From: Pohlia nutans
Taxonomy: Eukaryota; Streptophyta; Bryopsida; Bryales; Mniaceae
Assembly (NCBI GenBank): GCA_022496805.1
Contig: CM040087.1
Span: 11,110,001-11,174,000, forward strand
DNA length: 64,000 nt
Direction: 5' to 3'
Every line of letters begins with the position of its first letter. Position 1 is the stretch's first letter. Positions 12,301 through 23,643 of the stretch are shown here, piece by piece. A model generated the notes under the pieces. That model had not been told where the DNA came from and ran no database searches. It saw only the letters and a list, made by a program, of their open reading frames with translations. The translations under genes were made by a program, and so were the position numbers.

Positions 12301-15300
12301 TCTCAATGTGTATCTTGGGCCTGTGTCAATGCCTTGGTTTGAGGAAGGTAGATGCTGCTTTTTGATGTAGTCAAGGGAATCATTTTTTTAAGAGAGGATC
12401 TGAAGGACTGCAGAATCTGATCCTCTTCCTGTTTGTTAGCCCAGTTCCTAAATTTGGCTAGCTCAATATCCCCTTCATAGTGTTTATTGAGTAAGACTGA
12501 CTCTTCATTCATCTCTTGGAATTTCCAGGTTGGTATTGATATCAATCTTGCAGCGAAGCATGACTGGTTGTTTGAGACCCTTCAGTTTGTTGCGGGTCTT
12601 GGCCCTCGTAAAGCTGAAGTGCTACGGACAGCTCTGACTATGGCAGGGAGCATACTGACTCGAGATGATCTCTGTTCAACAATTCGGGCTATAGAAGAGA
12701 ATGTCTTCACTAATTGTGCAGGTTTTGTTCGAGTGCGTGGGATTGGACAAACATCTTCAGAATTACCTCACAAGGAACCCTTAGACAATACCCGTATTCA
12801 CCCTGAGTCGTATCAGGTATGCCTTTACTGAATCACAATTAAGTGAAGTATTTCCTCTTGTGTACGTTGAGATAGAAAAACAAGTATGCCTTTACTGAAT
12901 CACAATAAAGTGAAGTATTTCCACTTGTGTACGTTGAGATAGAAAAACGTTGAACGATCTTATTGAAGCTGGTTAGTATGTTTCTACGAATGTATGGATT
13001 TAGTGTTGTATTCTACTTTGTTGATGTAGTTAAGCTTTTGCTTACACTCTATCCTATGCACAACAGATGGCAAGGAACTTAGCTAAAGCTGCGATTGAGA
13101 AGGAAGCCAGACGGAATAATGAAGATGGTGACTGTGATGTATTACAAATGGCAGTGGAGCACGTGATGGAAAACCCCCATATCTTAGACACTGTAGATCT
13201 TGAGGAATATGCCCAGTCAGTACAAGTTCAAGGACAAAACAAAAGAATACCGACATTGGGTTTGATAAAATCTGAGCTTCAGCGAGGGTTCCAGGAATGG
13301 CGGAAACCATACTCGGAGCCCACTAATGAAGAGTGTTTCTTTCTAATGACTGGAGAGAGTGAGGAGACTCTCTTTCCAGGTCGAAGTATCCAAGCAACAG
13401 TCAGAAAAGTGCAGGAACATCAGGTTATGTGTGTGTTGGAATGTGGATTAGTGGGCTTCATTCAGAAGGAAGATCTTTCAGATGACTGCGATATTGAACC
13501 CAAAGATAAATTTACCGAAGGCAGTTCAGTGACTTGTCGAGTGAAAGAGGTGAAAATGGACAAGTACTTGGTTGATCTGACATGCAAGTAAGTGGATGAA
13601 TAGCAAAGACATATTCTGTGTGATTTTTTGATGCTCTGACCTAAAGTGTCTTCCTTCTTCTGGTTCTAGATGTTGTACTAGAACCCTTGCTGCACATGCT
13701 CTTTTACATTTGCAACAATGATGGTGATGAGAATGGTATTAGGGACTGATAATATTATTGATTCTCGTTTCTTAATATGCAGGGAAAGTGATCTCCGGGG
13801 GGATCTTTCGCGTGATCTGCACAATCATGACAAGCATTATAAGCCAGACACCACCTTCATACTTAATGAACAGGAAAAAGCTCGCAAAAAGAAAGAAGAC
13901 ATCAACAAGAAGACTTTCAAACCACGCCCAATAGTCCATCCTAAGTTTCAGAATTTGTCTACTGAAGATGCGATTGAGGTAACGATCTGCATATTTCTCA
14001 AGAAATAACACTTCTATGATCTCTTCACAGAAATTTCATACATAGCTGCGAGTAAGTCACACAGTGGTGGCTTGAGCTGTCTTATTCTACTTGCAAATGA
14101 TCTGATTTCTTATAGAAGTTCTTGGTTTATTGCAGGCTCTGGCGGAAAAAGACGCTGGTGATTTCATTATACGTCCAAGTTGCAAGGGTCCAGCACATCT
14201 CTCAATTACAATGAAAGTATCTGATGGTCTATTCTCCCACATTGATGTTCTTGAGGGCAATAAAGAAAATTGGGATCTAGCGAGCTTCTTACGCCTTGGC
14301 AAGACTCTATCTATTGGGGATGACTCCTACAAGAGCATTGATGAGGTATAACTGACTTTTCTTTCTTGTCATCCCTCTAAATATGTCAGGTTATTGACCT
14401 ACGATGTAATTGGCTAGTTAATGAGCCCATGAATTCATTTGTCGTAACCATATCTGGCTTTCCAATAGTTTCAAGGTATGGACTTGCCTACAAAAGTAGA
14501 GATGTGTAAGGTAAAAGAATAAGACTACATGCTTTTTTTGTCTCACCTTGCCTCTGTGCGTGTGCAGTTGATAACAAAATATGTCAATCAGATAGTCACC
14601 CATCTGCAAGCAATGTTGCAATTTCGCAAGTACAGGGAAGGAAAAAAATCCGAAATTGCTGATGCTCTGCGCTCCCAAAAGACAGAAAATCCGAAGATCA
14701 TTCCATACTGCTTCTCGATTTCTCACGAGTATCCTGGAGCTTTTATGCTTTCCTACATCAGAGCTACAACTCCTTATCACGAATACATTTCCTTAGAGCC
14801 AAGTGGTTTTCGTTTTCGCAGAAAGGTTTTTGGTACTGTTGAAAAACTTGTTCTTTACTTTCAACTCCACTTTCATGATCCTATGCCTGAGGCTTCTAAT
14901 GGAACGAAAAATTGGGGAGAGGGAGGAAGAGGTAGGGGACGTGGTGATCGCGGACGCGGACGAGGGGGTGAGCGGAGCGGTGGTGGCGGCAGGGGAGACC
15001 GGTCGTGCTACAAGTGCGGTGAGGGTGGGCACATTTCACGCGAGTGCCCGAACGAGTCAACGGGGAACGGGAAGCAGGGAGGTGGTGGTGGCGGGGGAGA
15101 CCGGAATTGCTACAAGTGCGGTGAGGGTGGGCACATTTCACGCGAGTGCCCGAATGAGTCAACGGGGAATGGGAAGCAGGGAGGTGGCGGGGGAGACCGG
15201 AATTGCTATAAGTGTGGTGAGGGCGGGCACTTTGCACGCGAGTGCCCGAATGAGTCAACGGAGAATGCGAGGCAGGGAGGTGGTGGTGGCGGGGGAGACA

Positions 15301-18052
15301 GGAATTGCTACAAGTGTGGCGAGGGAGGGCACATTGCACGCGAGTGCCCGAACGAGTCGAGGCAGGGAGGCGGTGGTGGCGGGGGAGACCGGAATTGCTA
15401 CAAGTGCGGTGAGGGGGGGCACATTGCACGCGAGTGCCCAAACGAGTCGAGGCAGGGAGGTGGTGGTGGCGGGGGAGACCGGAATTGCTACAAGTGCGGC
15501 GAGGGGGGGCACATTGCACGCGAATGCCCGAACGAGTCGAGGCAGGGAGGTGGTGGTGGCGGGGGAGACCGGAATTGCTACAAGTGCGGCGAGGGTGGGC
15601 ACATTGCACGCGAGTGCCCGAACGAGTCAAGGCAGGGAGGTGGTGGCGGCGGGGGAGACAGGAATTGCTACAAGTGTGGCGAGGGTGGGCACATTGCACG
15701 TGAGTGCACAAATGAGTCGACAGGGAATACGAGGCAGAGAGGAGGTAGCTGGAATGATGCTGCTTGGGGGGACAAAGGTGGCATTGCCAGCAACACAGGA
15801 GGGAACAAATTTGACTCTAAAGGAGGGGATGACTGGAATGACTCAACAGATGGCGGCGGGGATTCTGCTTGGGGGAGCGGAGGTGGCATTGCCAGCAACA
15901 CAGAAGGGGATGCTGATGGCTGGAAACAAGCAACAAATGCAGCAGGCGGAGGTGGAGGTTGGGACAGCTGGAACGATCCCCCAGCAGATGGGGGAGGAGG
16001 TGCTGCAACAAATGCAGCTGGCGGGGGAGGAGATTGGGATATTGGCAAAGGAGATAGTGACAAAGCCAAGGATAAGAATATCACCAAGACTGCTGAGGTT
16101 GGTAGTGCTTGGGACTGTGGTACAAAATCTAGTGGTGGAGCAGATGCAGGATGGGATAGTGTGCCAGCATCTGGTGGTGGATGGGATGCTGTGGAAGGTG
16201 AACACAATGATGGCTCTGGTAATCGAAGCGGAGGTTTAAACAAAGGGCGTTGGAATGAGAATGCTGGTTCTGGTTATCGAAGCGGAGGTCAAGACAAAGG
16301 GCGTTGGAATGAGAACACCGGACGTGGAGGGGAGAAAACCAAACGTGGGGGTTCCGATCAATGGGGTTCGTCATCACCAGCGAAGAAACCTACACCCAGT
16401 AGTTGGAAAAACAGGGAAAGTACACCAGGCGTTGGTGACAACGAGGGTGGAGGAAAACCTGCAAGGAACACCGCAACTACCAATGATGCCTGGGGTAGTG
16501 TGACACACACAGCTGGTGGGGGAGGAGGGTGGGACACTGTACCAGAAACAGAATCAGGTGGTTGGGATGCCGTGCCAACTGGTGACAAGGGCGGTCATAA
16601 TGCAGGTGCAGATCGAGACGGACGTAGTAATACAAGAGGCCGTGATCAAGACCTCGCACGAAGGCAGGAGAGTTCTAGCGGTTGGGATTCTGCCTTGCCA
16701 CCAGCTGCGCCATCAAACACACCTGTCCAGAATAGTTGGGGGTGTCAGAGCGAACCTCCTGCTTCAAGTGGTGGTGGATGGGGAGAAAGCCCTGCAGAAA
16801 AAGGACCTGATGCAGCAGCAGTTACTGGAGGTGGTGGTGGATGGGGAGAAAGCCCTGCAGAAAAAGGACCTGATGCAGCAGCAGTTAGTGGAGGAGGTTC
16901 TGGATGGGATCAGCCGGCAGAGAAAGGGTCCGGGTCCGGGTCCGGATGGGATTCCGGATGGGATGCTCCAGAAAAGGAGAAGACTGAATCAGCTGGTCCC
17001 GATTGGGGTGCGGTCGACGCCGTTGCCGATCCTTGGGCTTCCGTAGGAGGTGGAGGCAGTTCTCGCCAGGATGAAGCAGTGGCAGGTATGGATGCATATC
17101 TTTTGTCCTCTCACACCTTAGATGAAACTAGGGCATCACAATGGGGTCTCACATGATTACTCAGATGTTACCTTCGTTTATGTATTTTCCTTGCCACATT
17201 ATGTCATATTAGAGTTATCCTTAAAGTCACCTTGTGTTTGAATAAGATACGGTGAATTTTGCATTAATGTATTCTTATTTGTTCACCCCAAATAGTCAAA
17301 AGGTAGGGAAGAGCTTGGTGGTCTCTCATTATTAGGTGTGTAAGAGCTTGGTGGTTTTCAAACTCACGGAAAACTAGTTTAGCCGTCTTTCTTGATGGCT
17401 AAACTAGTTTCCTTCGAGTTTAAAGACCACCAAGCTCTTACACTCCTAATAATGATAGACCACCAAGCTTTTCCGTACTTTTTGACTATTTGGGGTGAAC
17501 AAATAAGAGTACATTTAAGCAAAATTCACGGTATCTTATTCAAACACAAGGTGACTTTAAGGATAACTCTATTATCTTTGGCTATTTTACTCTGCTTTTT
17601 TCCCCCCTCTGATTCAATTGTTTCATGGTCTCTCTTCGTTCCTTCAGCATGCATATGGTCACACTAGTAATTGTTTTGTGATCTGAAGTTTCCAGGTTCT
17701 ATTCTGGATTTTTTGTGTTCACTTACTGATATTGAGGAGTGGGCAATCAGGCAATGATGGAGGTTGGGGTAGTGGAGGGGGCCGTGGGTCACGAAACGAT
17801 GGTGGTCGATGGGAAAGCCGAGGGGGCTGTGGGTCACGAAATGATGGTGGTCGATGGGAGGGTCGAGGGGGCCGTGGGAACCGTGGTGATGGTCGATGGG
17901 GAAGCCGAGGAGGCCGTGGGTCACAGAACGAGGGTGGTCGAAGGGAAAGCCGAGGGGGCCGTGGTGACGGTGGTCGATGGGGAAGTCGTGGGGGCCGTGG
18001 TTCACAGAACGATGGTGGTCGATGGGGAAGTGGAAGTGACCACTGGGACTGA
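6314..18052 (+). CDS. SPT6L: SPT6-like transcription elongation factor with zinc-knuckle and GW-rich C-terminus
   Basis: A histone chaperone and Pol II elongation factor acting in the nucleus. Twenty exons join in phase: 6314-6440, 6575-6689, 6804-6891, 7100-7157, 7351-7471, 8024-8291, 8460-8660, 8823-8954, 9314-9682, 10103-10225, 10470-10984, 11356-11629, 11780-11921, 12111-12292, 12529-12816, 13067-13587, 13783-13978, 14136-14345, 14568-17085, 17751-18052, giving 2249 aa. Visible parts: acidic N-terminus (1-170); helical core with LSGFHVEQVPFIGLYRREE and KKWLLLQRRKSEL; YqgF-like segment (about 707-797); HhH with FVAGLGPRKAEVLR; S1 (about 1110-1175); SH2 with FIIRPS; second SH2 (1311-1423); RGG patch; eight CCHC knuckles (about 1456-1691); GW/WG region (to about 2150); RGG tail. 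Arabidopsis SPT6L, about 1650 aa, also has GW repeats, but to my knowledge no knuckles. Exons 1-5 are the least certain. Confidence 0.9.
12817..12948 (+). repeat. Tandem duplication at the start of SPT6 intron 15
   Basis: About 67 bases starting GTATGCCTTTACTGAATCAC are repeated directly with only a few changes. The duplicated unit includes the splice-donor sequence GTATGCC, so a second copy of the donor lies at about 12884. Use of the second donor would add an immediate in-frame TGA to exon 15. Confidence 0.85.
15004..15711 (+). repeat. Eight-copy zinc-knuckle coding repeat in SPT6 exon 19
   Basis: Eight CX2CX4HX4C units, mostly CYKCGEGGHIAREC, are separated by glycine-rich linkers that end GGDRN. 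Knuckles 1-3 have longer linkers (period about 96-105 bp), whereas 4-8 recur at a period of about 90 bp with almost identical DNA, implying recent unequal expansion. The knuckles resemble those of CNBP/GRP-type single-stranded nucleic acid binders. Long open frames on other frames and strands here are shadows of this repeat. Confidence 0.95.
15712..17085 (+). other. GW/WG-rich low-complexity region of SPT6 (Argonaute-hook-like)
   Basis: This part of exon 19 encodes a Gly/Asp/Ser/Ala-rich stretch with about eighteen GW or WG dipeptides (for example GGGWDAVE, GGGWGESPAEKG). GW/WG platforms in SPT6L, SPT5L/KTF1 and NRPE1 are known in plants as Argonaute-binding surfaces. A segment with GGGWGESPAEKGPDAAAV is tandemly duplicated at about 16770-16890, and a GRWNEN module is repeated at about 16245-16315. 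Confidence 0.85.
17211..17570. mobile_element. Foldback MITE in the last SPT6 intron, 360 bp
   Basis: The arms fold back over most of their length, starting AGAGTTATCCTTAAAGTCAC and ending with the complement. Flanking ATT occurs on both sides (17208-17210 and 17571-17573), suggesting a 3 bp target duplication of the PIF/Harbinger type. The centre is a smaller palindrome built on AACTAGTTTAGCC. The element makes up over half of the 665-base intron. Confidence 0.85.
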
Positions 18053-19503
18053 CCACTGGCAACAGATACTGACCAAACAGGTCCCGCTGGAAGGCTGCCA
18101 AGTCCAAAAACGTTTTAGCAGCTTCTTCCACAAAGTACAGTTTTGTGCTAACAGGAGTGTAACTCTTGTATATTTTCATTTAGTCTGTGCATACAAAAGG
18201 GGGCGCAGGAAGAGGCTCTTCAATTTTTGAGTATACTAAATTAATGGCTCCCGTGTTCGTACATATGCTGGGGACGGAAGTATCTGAGGTGCCCTGACCC
18301 AAGTATAATATCAAGTTTTGTTGCATTTCTTTGATGCCCTCAACCTGTGTCTAGTGATTGCACCTTTACTCACACCTACTCTTGATCTACCAGGACGGAA
18401 TTGAAGAACGTGGGATTCAGGAAGGCCCCTTAACTGAGAGTAGGCACAAATGCTGTCATACTTTTATGGTTAACAATTCCAACATGTTGCAAGTACTGTC
18501 AAGCAACACCTCCGTTGATATGATCTGAAGTGATTCCGAAATTGTGCAACTTCAAACTACCGGTACTAACACATTCTAATACAAAAGTTACCATCTGGTT
18601 CGGCATACATCAAACTGAACAGTGTGTTCGAAGACGAAGAGTCCACATAAGGCAATGTAAAAAATGGCATATAGAATGCCACTGTTCTTGATGCTGAACT
18701 TCTCTCCACAAGCATGTGATGAAACTCATTGTCATCACCATTCAACACCTCCTAACTCCTAAAAGTGAAAGGGCGTTTTCAAGGATAGAAACCAGTGAGC
18801 TAGTCCCATTTTACAGAGCATTTTCAAAGATAAAAACTAGTGTATGCGTGCCTAATAAAGCAAGCCCGGATTATTGCCCGGTACTGGGACTGATGAGTTG
18901 TAAATAGCTACGCACATAATTTTCTCACTTTGAGAGAAACCCAGGAATGCAATCTCCTTAATGAATGTCAGATAATACAGCTGGTACTAGTGGCATTATG
19001 ACATGACTATGGTACAAGGGGGTCTACTTCACTAAACTGAAATCTGCTCTCACTTATCACATGGGTTGACACAGTGAACCACTGCGTCAAAAAAAAAGAG
19101 CTTTCCTAGCAACTGGTCATTGTCATGACTACCCCCAACTTGTCAGATGCCTGCTGCATCATTTCTAACGTCCTACTCCTGTTACGAATCTTCAATATAC
19201 AAACCTAATTGCCACCTCACCAACGGTAAACTTCACCTCCCAAGGGCACGATTAAGGGCAGGCTTCCTCCGGCGGGTAAAAGCCGCTAGAACTGAGTTCT
19301 CCCTGAAGCCTAGCCTGGTCTAAAACTGTGTCAACCACAACAACTAAGTACATGAATTCTTTCAAAGACAGACAACTGAACCCAGCTTCATCAGAAAAAG
19401 CAAAGAACTGATGTAACACTGGTACATTCTCTTTACAGAACATACACCCTTCAGTTGGGTTTTTTCTTCCACTGGTGGCTGGCTTTGCAGATCGAATTCA
19501 GGA
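18053..19503. other. Intergenic region between convergent genes
   Basis: This holds the 3' UTRs of SPT6 (plus) and the VQ gene (minus). No open frame with recognisable features is present. Composition stays close to that of transcribed flanks, not the AT-rich repeats, and no inverted-repeat element was found. Poly(A) sites cannot be fixed by eye. Confidence 0.5.
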
Positions 19504-21994
19504 TCACGTGAGCATGAACGCTTGAATATTCTCCAGGGCCACCATCGTCCCTTCCGATGCGGCATTGTTGTGCGAACGTTGCCGCTGCAGAGGAGGCTGG
19601 TTGGGCTGAATCTGTGGGGAGGAGTTCAAGCAATCCAGAAACTGCTGCGACCACGCGGCCGTCCCCGGCGAAAGCTCCGGCAAGCCGGCGAACAGGCCTG
19701 GCGACAGGAACCCCGGTGAGGGCAGGGGCGAGTTGATGTCGCCACCGTAGTGGAAATTATTGTATGCGAGACCTGCTGCACCAGTTTCGGGTTTCGGCAG
19801 CGGCTTCAAACCCGTGAAGTAATTGAAGCCGGAATCGCTCGTCGACACCGGCTCCGCCTTCACATTCACTGCACCCGCCGTATTATTATCATTCAAGCTC
19901 GGTGTCGATGAGGCAAACGTGTTACAGTCGAATTCGAAGTTCGAGAGCGGGCCTCGCGGTGAATTCGATTGTTTCACAGACGCCAGCCCATCCCGAACTA
20001 CAGTTGCTGAATCTTCTTCCGAGCTTGAAGGCGAGCCACAATTATTCAAGCCCACACCTGCCGGACATCGAATTCCAACACAGTGTCAGTAAGTTACACT
20101 TGAATTCTATATAGATTATCTACACACCGAAATCGGTACCCAAACCGGAACGTGCTGCAACCTGCGCCGAAATCTAGATGTTTTGGTACGCCAAATACAA
20201 AGCTGCAACTGGCACAACCTCGTAAAAATCTTGAATTTCACAAAATTGCCAGAGGGTAGATTCAAGGTTGAATTTTGAGTAACCGGAGTTTTGAGCCGCC
20301 CGACTGGAAACTAGAACGGAGTACTAATTATTTTGAGTTCCCAGGTTCAGATAGGCCACCTCAAATCCCATCTTCAGGAGCACTTGAAAGTCCTAGTTGT
20401 TACGATTTTTGGGAACTTGAATGTCTTATTTTAATTAAGAAACCAGTCATTTTAACGGATAAGACCACATGTGAGATACCGAAATGTGATACACCAGAAT
20501 CTAGACACCCTAACAATCTATAATCACATAAAAACATAATTTCTCAGTGTCACATTCGTTTGGAAGCAGAGATGAATCTAGATAATTTGGTACCGAGACC
20601 CGAATCTCAACCGAATTTCAATATTGCGAGACATGCATCGAAACATCGAAATCTAGATAATTCCTTTGGGTTCGTGGAAGTTGATTTCAGGACGTTCGAT
20701 CGATCGGGTACCTTGTTGCTGCTCGAGAGCCGCGACAGCAGCGGTGACCGCAGCGGTGGCGGTGACGGATCGGTCGTTGCCGACGACGCGCGGCGATTTT
20801 TTGGAACCGATGCCGGCCTTCTTGCGCTTGAGGCGGTGGCGCGTGTCGCAGGAGCCCGTGAGTTTCTGCACCAGCGACATGAAGTCGTCCGGTTGCGTGT
20901 GAATGACCTCGGGCGAGTACGTGTGGATGATGATGGGCGCTCGGTACTGCACAGTGATGGGAGATCGAAGCATTGGCTGCCCCCCTGCAGCACAACCTGA
21001 CCGAGCAATGCCAGGCCGCGGCAGCGGCAACGGCGGCTTCCGGATGCGGTGCGAGTCCTTGCACACCTTCAGCGCCGACACACTCACCTGTTTCCATTGC
21101 CAATCGATCAGGCAAACATCGTAAAGTGAGAATAATATCACTCGATCTCATCCGCCCTTAAAAAAAATCCAGTCAGGCAAATATATCAAAGTGAGCATGT
21201 AAATCCCCACCCAATCGTAGAACGCACATGTTTAATTCATCTTTTTTTAACGTCAATGCAAATTACATTGGATGGCTATCAAAAGTCAGACGTTCATAGA
21301 GAGCTTTGTAGCTTTGGGTAACTCCTCTATCTAGATTCTATTTGTAAGGGTGCTGAGGCACCTCCTCTAACACTCTAGACCTCAAAGGACCAAGGATTCA
21401 CAGTTTTAAAATGGCAAAATTAATTGATCATATTGTGAAAAATATAATTCAGATGTGACCAAGTTTTATATCACTAGTTCTTAAAATCATTGCATGTGTT
21501 GGTAAAAATAAAATAAAAACGCGAACAAAAGGAAGTTCAAATAGGACGTACTCAAAACTCTTAAATACATTGGCACCGTGGACGCATGGGGGTTTAGGGT
21601 GAGAATGTAACTCGTCACTCAAGCGGAGAAAGAAATATAAAGGCAAAGTGAGAATGTAACTCCCAGCCCAACCAACCATAGAAAGAGTTAATATTGAAAT
21701 ATGCTTAACTCAACTGTGTCTTGAATTTATTTTTTCTGATTCATGCAATTAGGAACCAAATGTAACTATATATGCTAGGTGTCTTACAACTTCGCTATGA
21801 TCAATAACATGTTAAAATTGACGAAGGCAAATAATTACATGAAAGTGAGAACGTAACGTCACCTTCTCAGCCTGGTGGTGAAGCTTACTCCGGATGCCGA
21901 ACTGAAAACTCGTAGTCGCTGATTTCACCCCACTCGACTTAACATTTCCATCGCCATTAGGTTCCAGCTTGTAGCACACTGAACTAGGACTCAT
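19504..21994 (-). CDS. VQ-motif protein, MKS1-like
   Basis: Three minus-strand exons join in phase: 21863-21994, 20712-21087 and 19504-20057, giving 353 aa. VQ proteins are plant nuclear cofactors that bind WRKY transcription factors and are often MAP-kinase substrates. Residues 113-122 are FMSLVQKLTG, a canonical FxxxVQxLTG motif, preceded by PIIIHTYSPEVIHT, which matches the IYTVSPKVIHT block of MKS1-type members; DSHRIRKPP upstream is also typical. A basic stretch (RHRLKRKKAG) follows and may be a nuclear signal. The tail is Ser/Pro-rich with several SP sites (SPGFLSPGLF, LPELSPG), possible MAP-kinase targets. The start is the first ATG of exon 1; a longer 5' exon is possible. Angiosperm VQ genes are mostly intronless, so two introns suggest an early-diverging plant. 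It converges on SPT6. Confidence 0.8.
21370..21605 (+). repeat. TTAACCCC-family repeat copy within VQ intron 1
   Basis: CAAAGGACCAAGGATTCA and a following TTGTGAAAAATATAATTCAG match the copies at 32503, 51640, 54429 and 63883. The left TTAACCCC end is eroded. The copy lies between exons 1 and 2 of the VQ gene, so it is an intronic insertion. Confidence 0.6.
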
Positions 21995-22805
21995 CCTGCA
22001 AATCAATCCACCACAACAGCAGTATCCCAATTCGAATGATACCAATACTCACTCAAACAACTGCGTAATTCCCGATCCCTTGCTCAGTAATGTTTTGGAC
22101 GTTTTTCAATCTTGGACAGGTTCGGAACATAATCCAGTGAAGGAGAATTGCAATGAACGAAGAGCAGCTTCCTCTAAATCGACGCCATTGCAAGTTAGTG
22201 CTAGTCCTGGAACGCAATCCAGACACACAGAAATTCTTCAAGGGTCTGTCACACAATCGACAGGATGCCCAGAGAATTAAACTGATAGAATGGGAAGCTA
22301 GTTAGTTGTTGCATGTGGCGATGAGAGTACTGGAGAGTTGACGTTGGAGACCTGTAGACAGGAAATGCCTGTAACGGCAAAACGGTGTTCATGGATCCGT
22401 CCGTTGTGAGGAGTGTATTTTTAAGAGCTGTAGCAAGGAAGGAGAGCCGGTGATGTCGCATGTTTACGTGGCGATCATTCAGTGTAAGTTGTTGTTTTTT
22501 CTTTTTGGGCCTGTGATGGATCGATGGTTTGGGGTGGTGTACATAATCGGTATGAGACCGTTGAGGGAGGGAGAGTTTATTAATGAAGAGATGAGAAGGC
22601 ATTCTTTAGCGGAGCTTTTATTGCCAAAAGGTATTGTCGTCTATTCTTGGCTCCCTCGTTACAGTATTGTTATTAATATTACTGTGGGGAAGCTACTGCC
22701 GTCAGATCGATGTCCCTACTGGTATCCAAATTTAGTGGGGGTTGGCAACTTCTACGACATTGCGGTACCGAATGCCTCCTCTTGACTCTCAATCCCAACG
22801 TGTTA
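21995..22805 (-). other. Upstream region of the VQ gene
   Basis: This probably holds the 5' UTR and promoter of the minus-strand VQ gene. GC content stays moderate to about 22450. The small frames in both directions have no recognisable motif, and no core promoter element is clear. Confidence 0.35.
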
Positions 22806-23500
22806 GAGCATTCCCACCCATGCACGCTAGGATTAACTCGCTGAAATTATTCAACTACATTTGAAGGGCCCTTGCACTCAGGGGCGGTTTACACTATGGA
22901 CCAAGAGCCATGACCATGGAATTCTAAAATCTGTGATTGGCCCAAAAAGAGCTCTTGGTCCCATTTGGCTTTACACTACCTTGAAAAAAGGAGAATGACC
23001 ACTAACTATGAGGTCCCCAAAAATGCTAAAATTTCTCAAATGGATAATGTTTTCATGGTCTCCTTGATTATAGTTGAGTCGAAGCAAATGCCTCGACTCA
23101 ACTATAATCTAGGAGACCATGGGGCTCAAAGATCATTGATTGGCTAGTGTTCAATTATTTAAAGAGAAAGGAGGAAAAAGGGGAGGATAAAAGAGAGAAT
23201 GATGAGCTTAAACTTGTCCCGGTCGAAATCCACTTTACACTACTAAGAGTGACCAAGTCATTTAAAATTGCATTTTTGATTTTTCATGGTCACGGCTCTT
23301 GACCAAGAGCCATGACCATGAAAATGATTTAATTTTCTTGGTCATGGCTCTTGGTCCATAGTGTAAACCGCCCCTCACACCCCCCATCCTTGTACGCCTT
23401 AGTCTCACATATCAAAAGTGCGAATCAAATAGTCAATGGACCAATCACAAGCAGAATGTGAGGATATAGTCAACTAAATAGTGATTTGAAGGCCCGATTT
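22806..23500. mobile_element. Tourist-like element interrupted by another MITE
   Basis: It begins TTA then GAGCATTCCCACCCATGCAC, matching one end of the complete copy at 27872-28472. It continues with the shared ATCAAATAGTCAATGGACCA and GATTTGAAGGCCC blocks after a 494 bp insertion (22881-23374). The opposite terminal repeat is missing; a second, differently oriented fragment starts at about 23505. Confidence 0.75.
22881..23374. mobile_element. PIF/Harbinger-like MITE, 494 bp, nested
   Basis: The terminal inverted repeats start GGGGCGGTTTACACTATGGA and continue CCAAGAGCCATGACCA, with the complement at the right end, flanked by TCA on both sides. The centre is a second long palindrome (about 23053-23122) around GATTATAGTTGAGTCGA. 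The whole element can fold into a hairpin. Alignment with 27968-28240 shows it interrupts an older Tourist-like repeat. Confidence 0.9.
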
Positions 23501-23504
23501 CTAA

Positions 23505-23580
23505 GAGCAGGGCCACCCATGCCCTCCTAGAGTCTCTCATACTCAAGAAGTAGATGAAATCCTAAATTTGTTTATTCATG
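23505..23580. mobile_element. Tourist-like element fragment
   Basis: GAGCAGGGCCACCCATGC followed by AGAGTCTCTCATACTCAAG matches the left end of the complete copy at 27872. Only the first 60 or so bases are recognisable. Confidence 0.6.
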
Positions 23581-23643
23581 ATAGAGAGTGTACTATCCAA
23601 GGTTCCTAAGCACAACAGTGGTGAGTCTATAAAATTCTTAGTG

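Noticed and set aside
15004..15711. Zinc knuckles as a retroelement Gag remnant
   Set aside because: They are in frame with SPT6, have glycine-rich linkers and no neighbouring protease or polymerase motifs; they resemble cellular CNBP/GRP knuckles.
14896..16243. Long overlapping open frames on both strands across the knuckle and GW region
   Set aside because: They are shadows of the repetitive GC-rich SPT6 exon 19; only the frame continuing from the SH2 domain carries coherent motifs.
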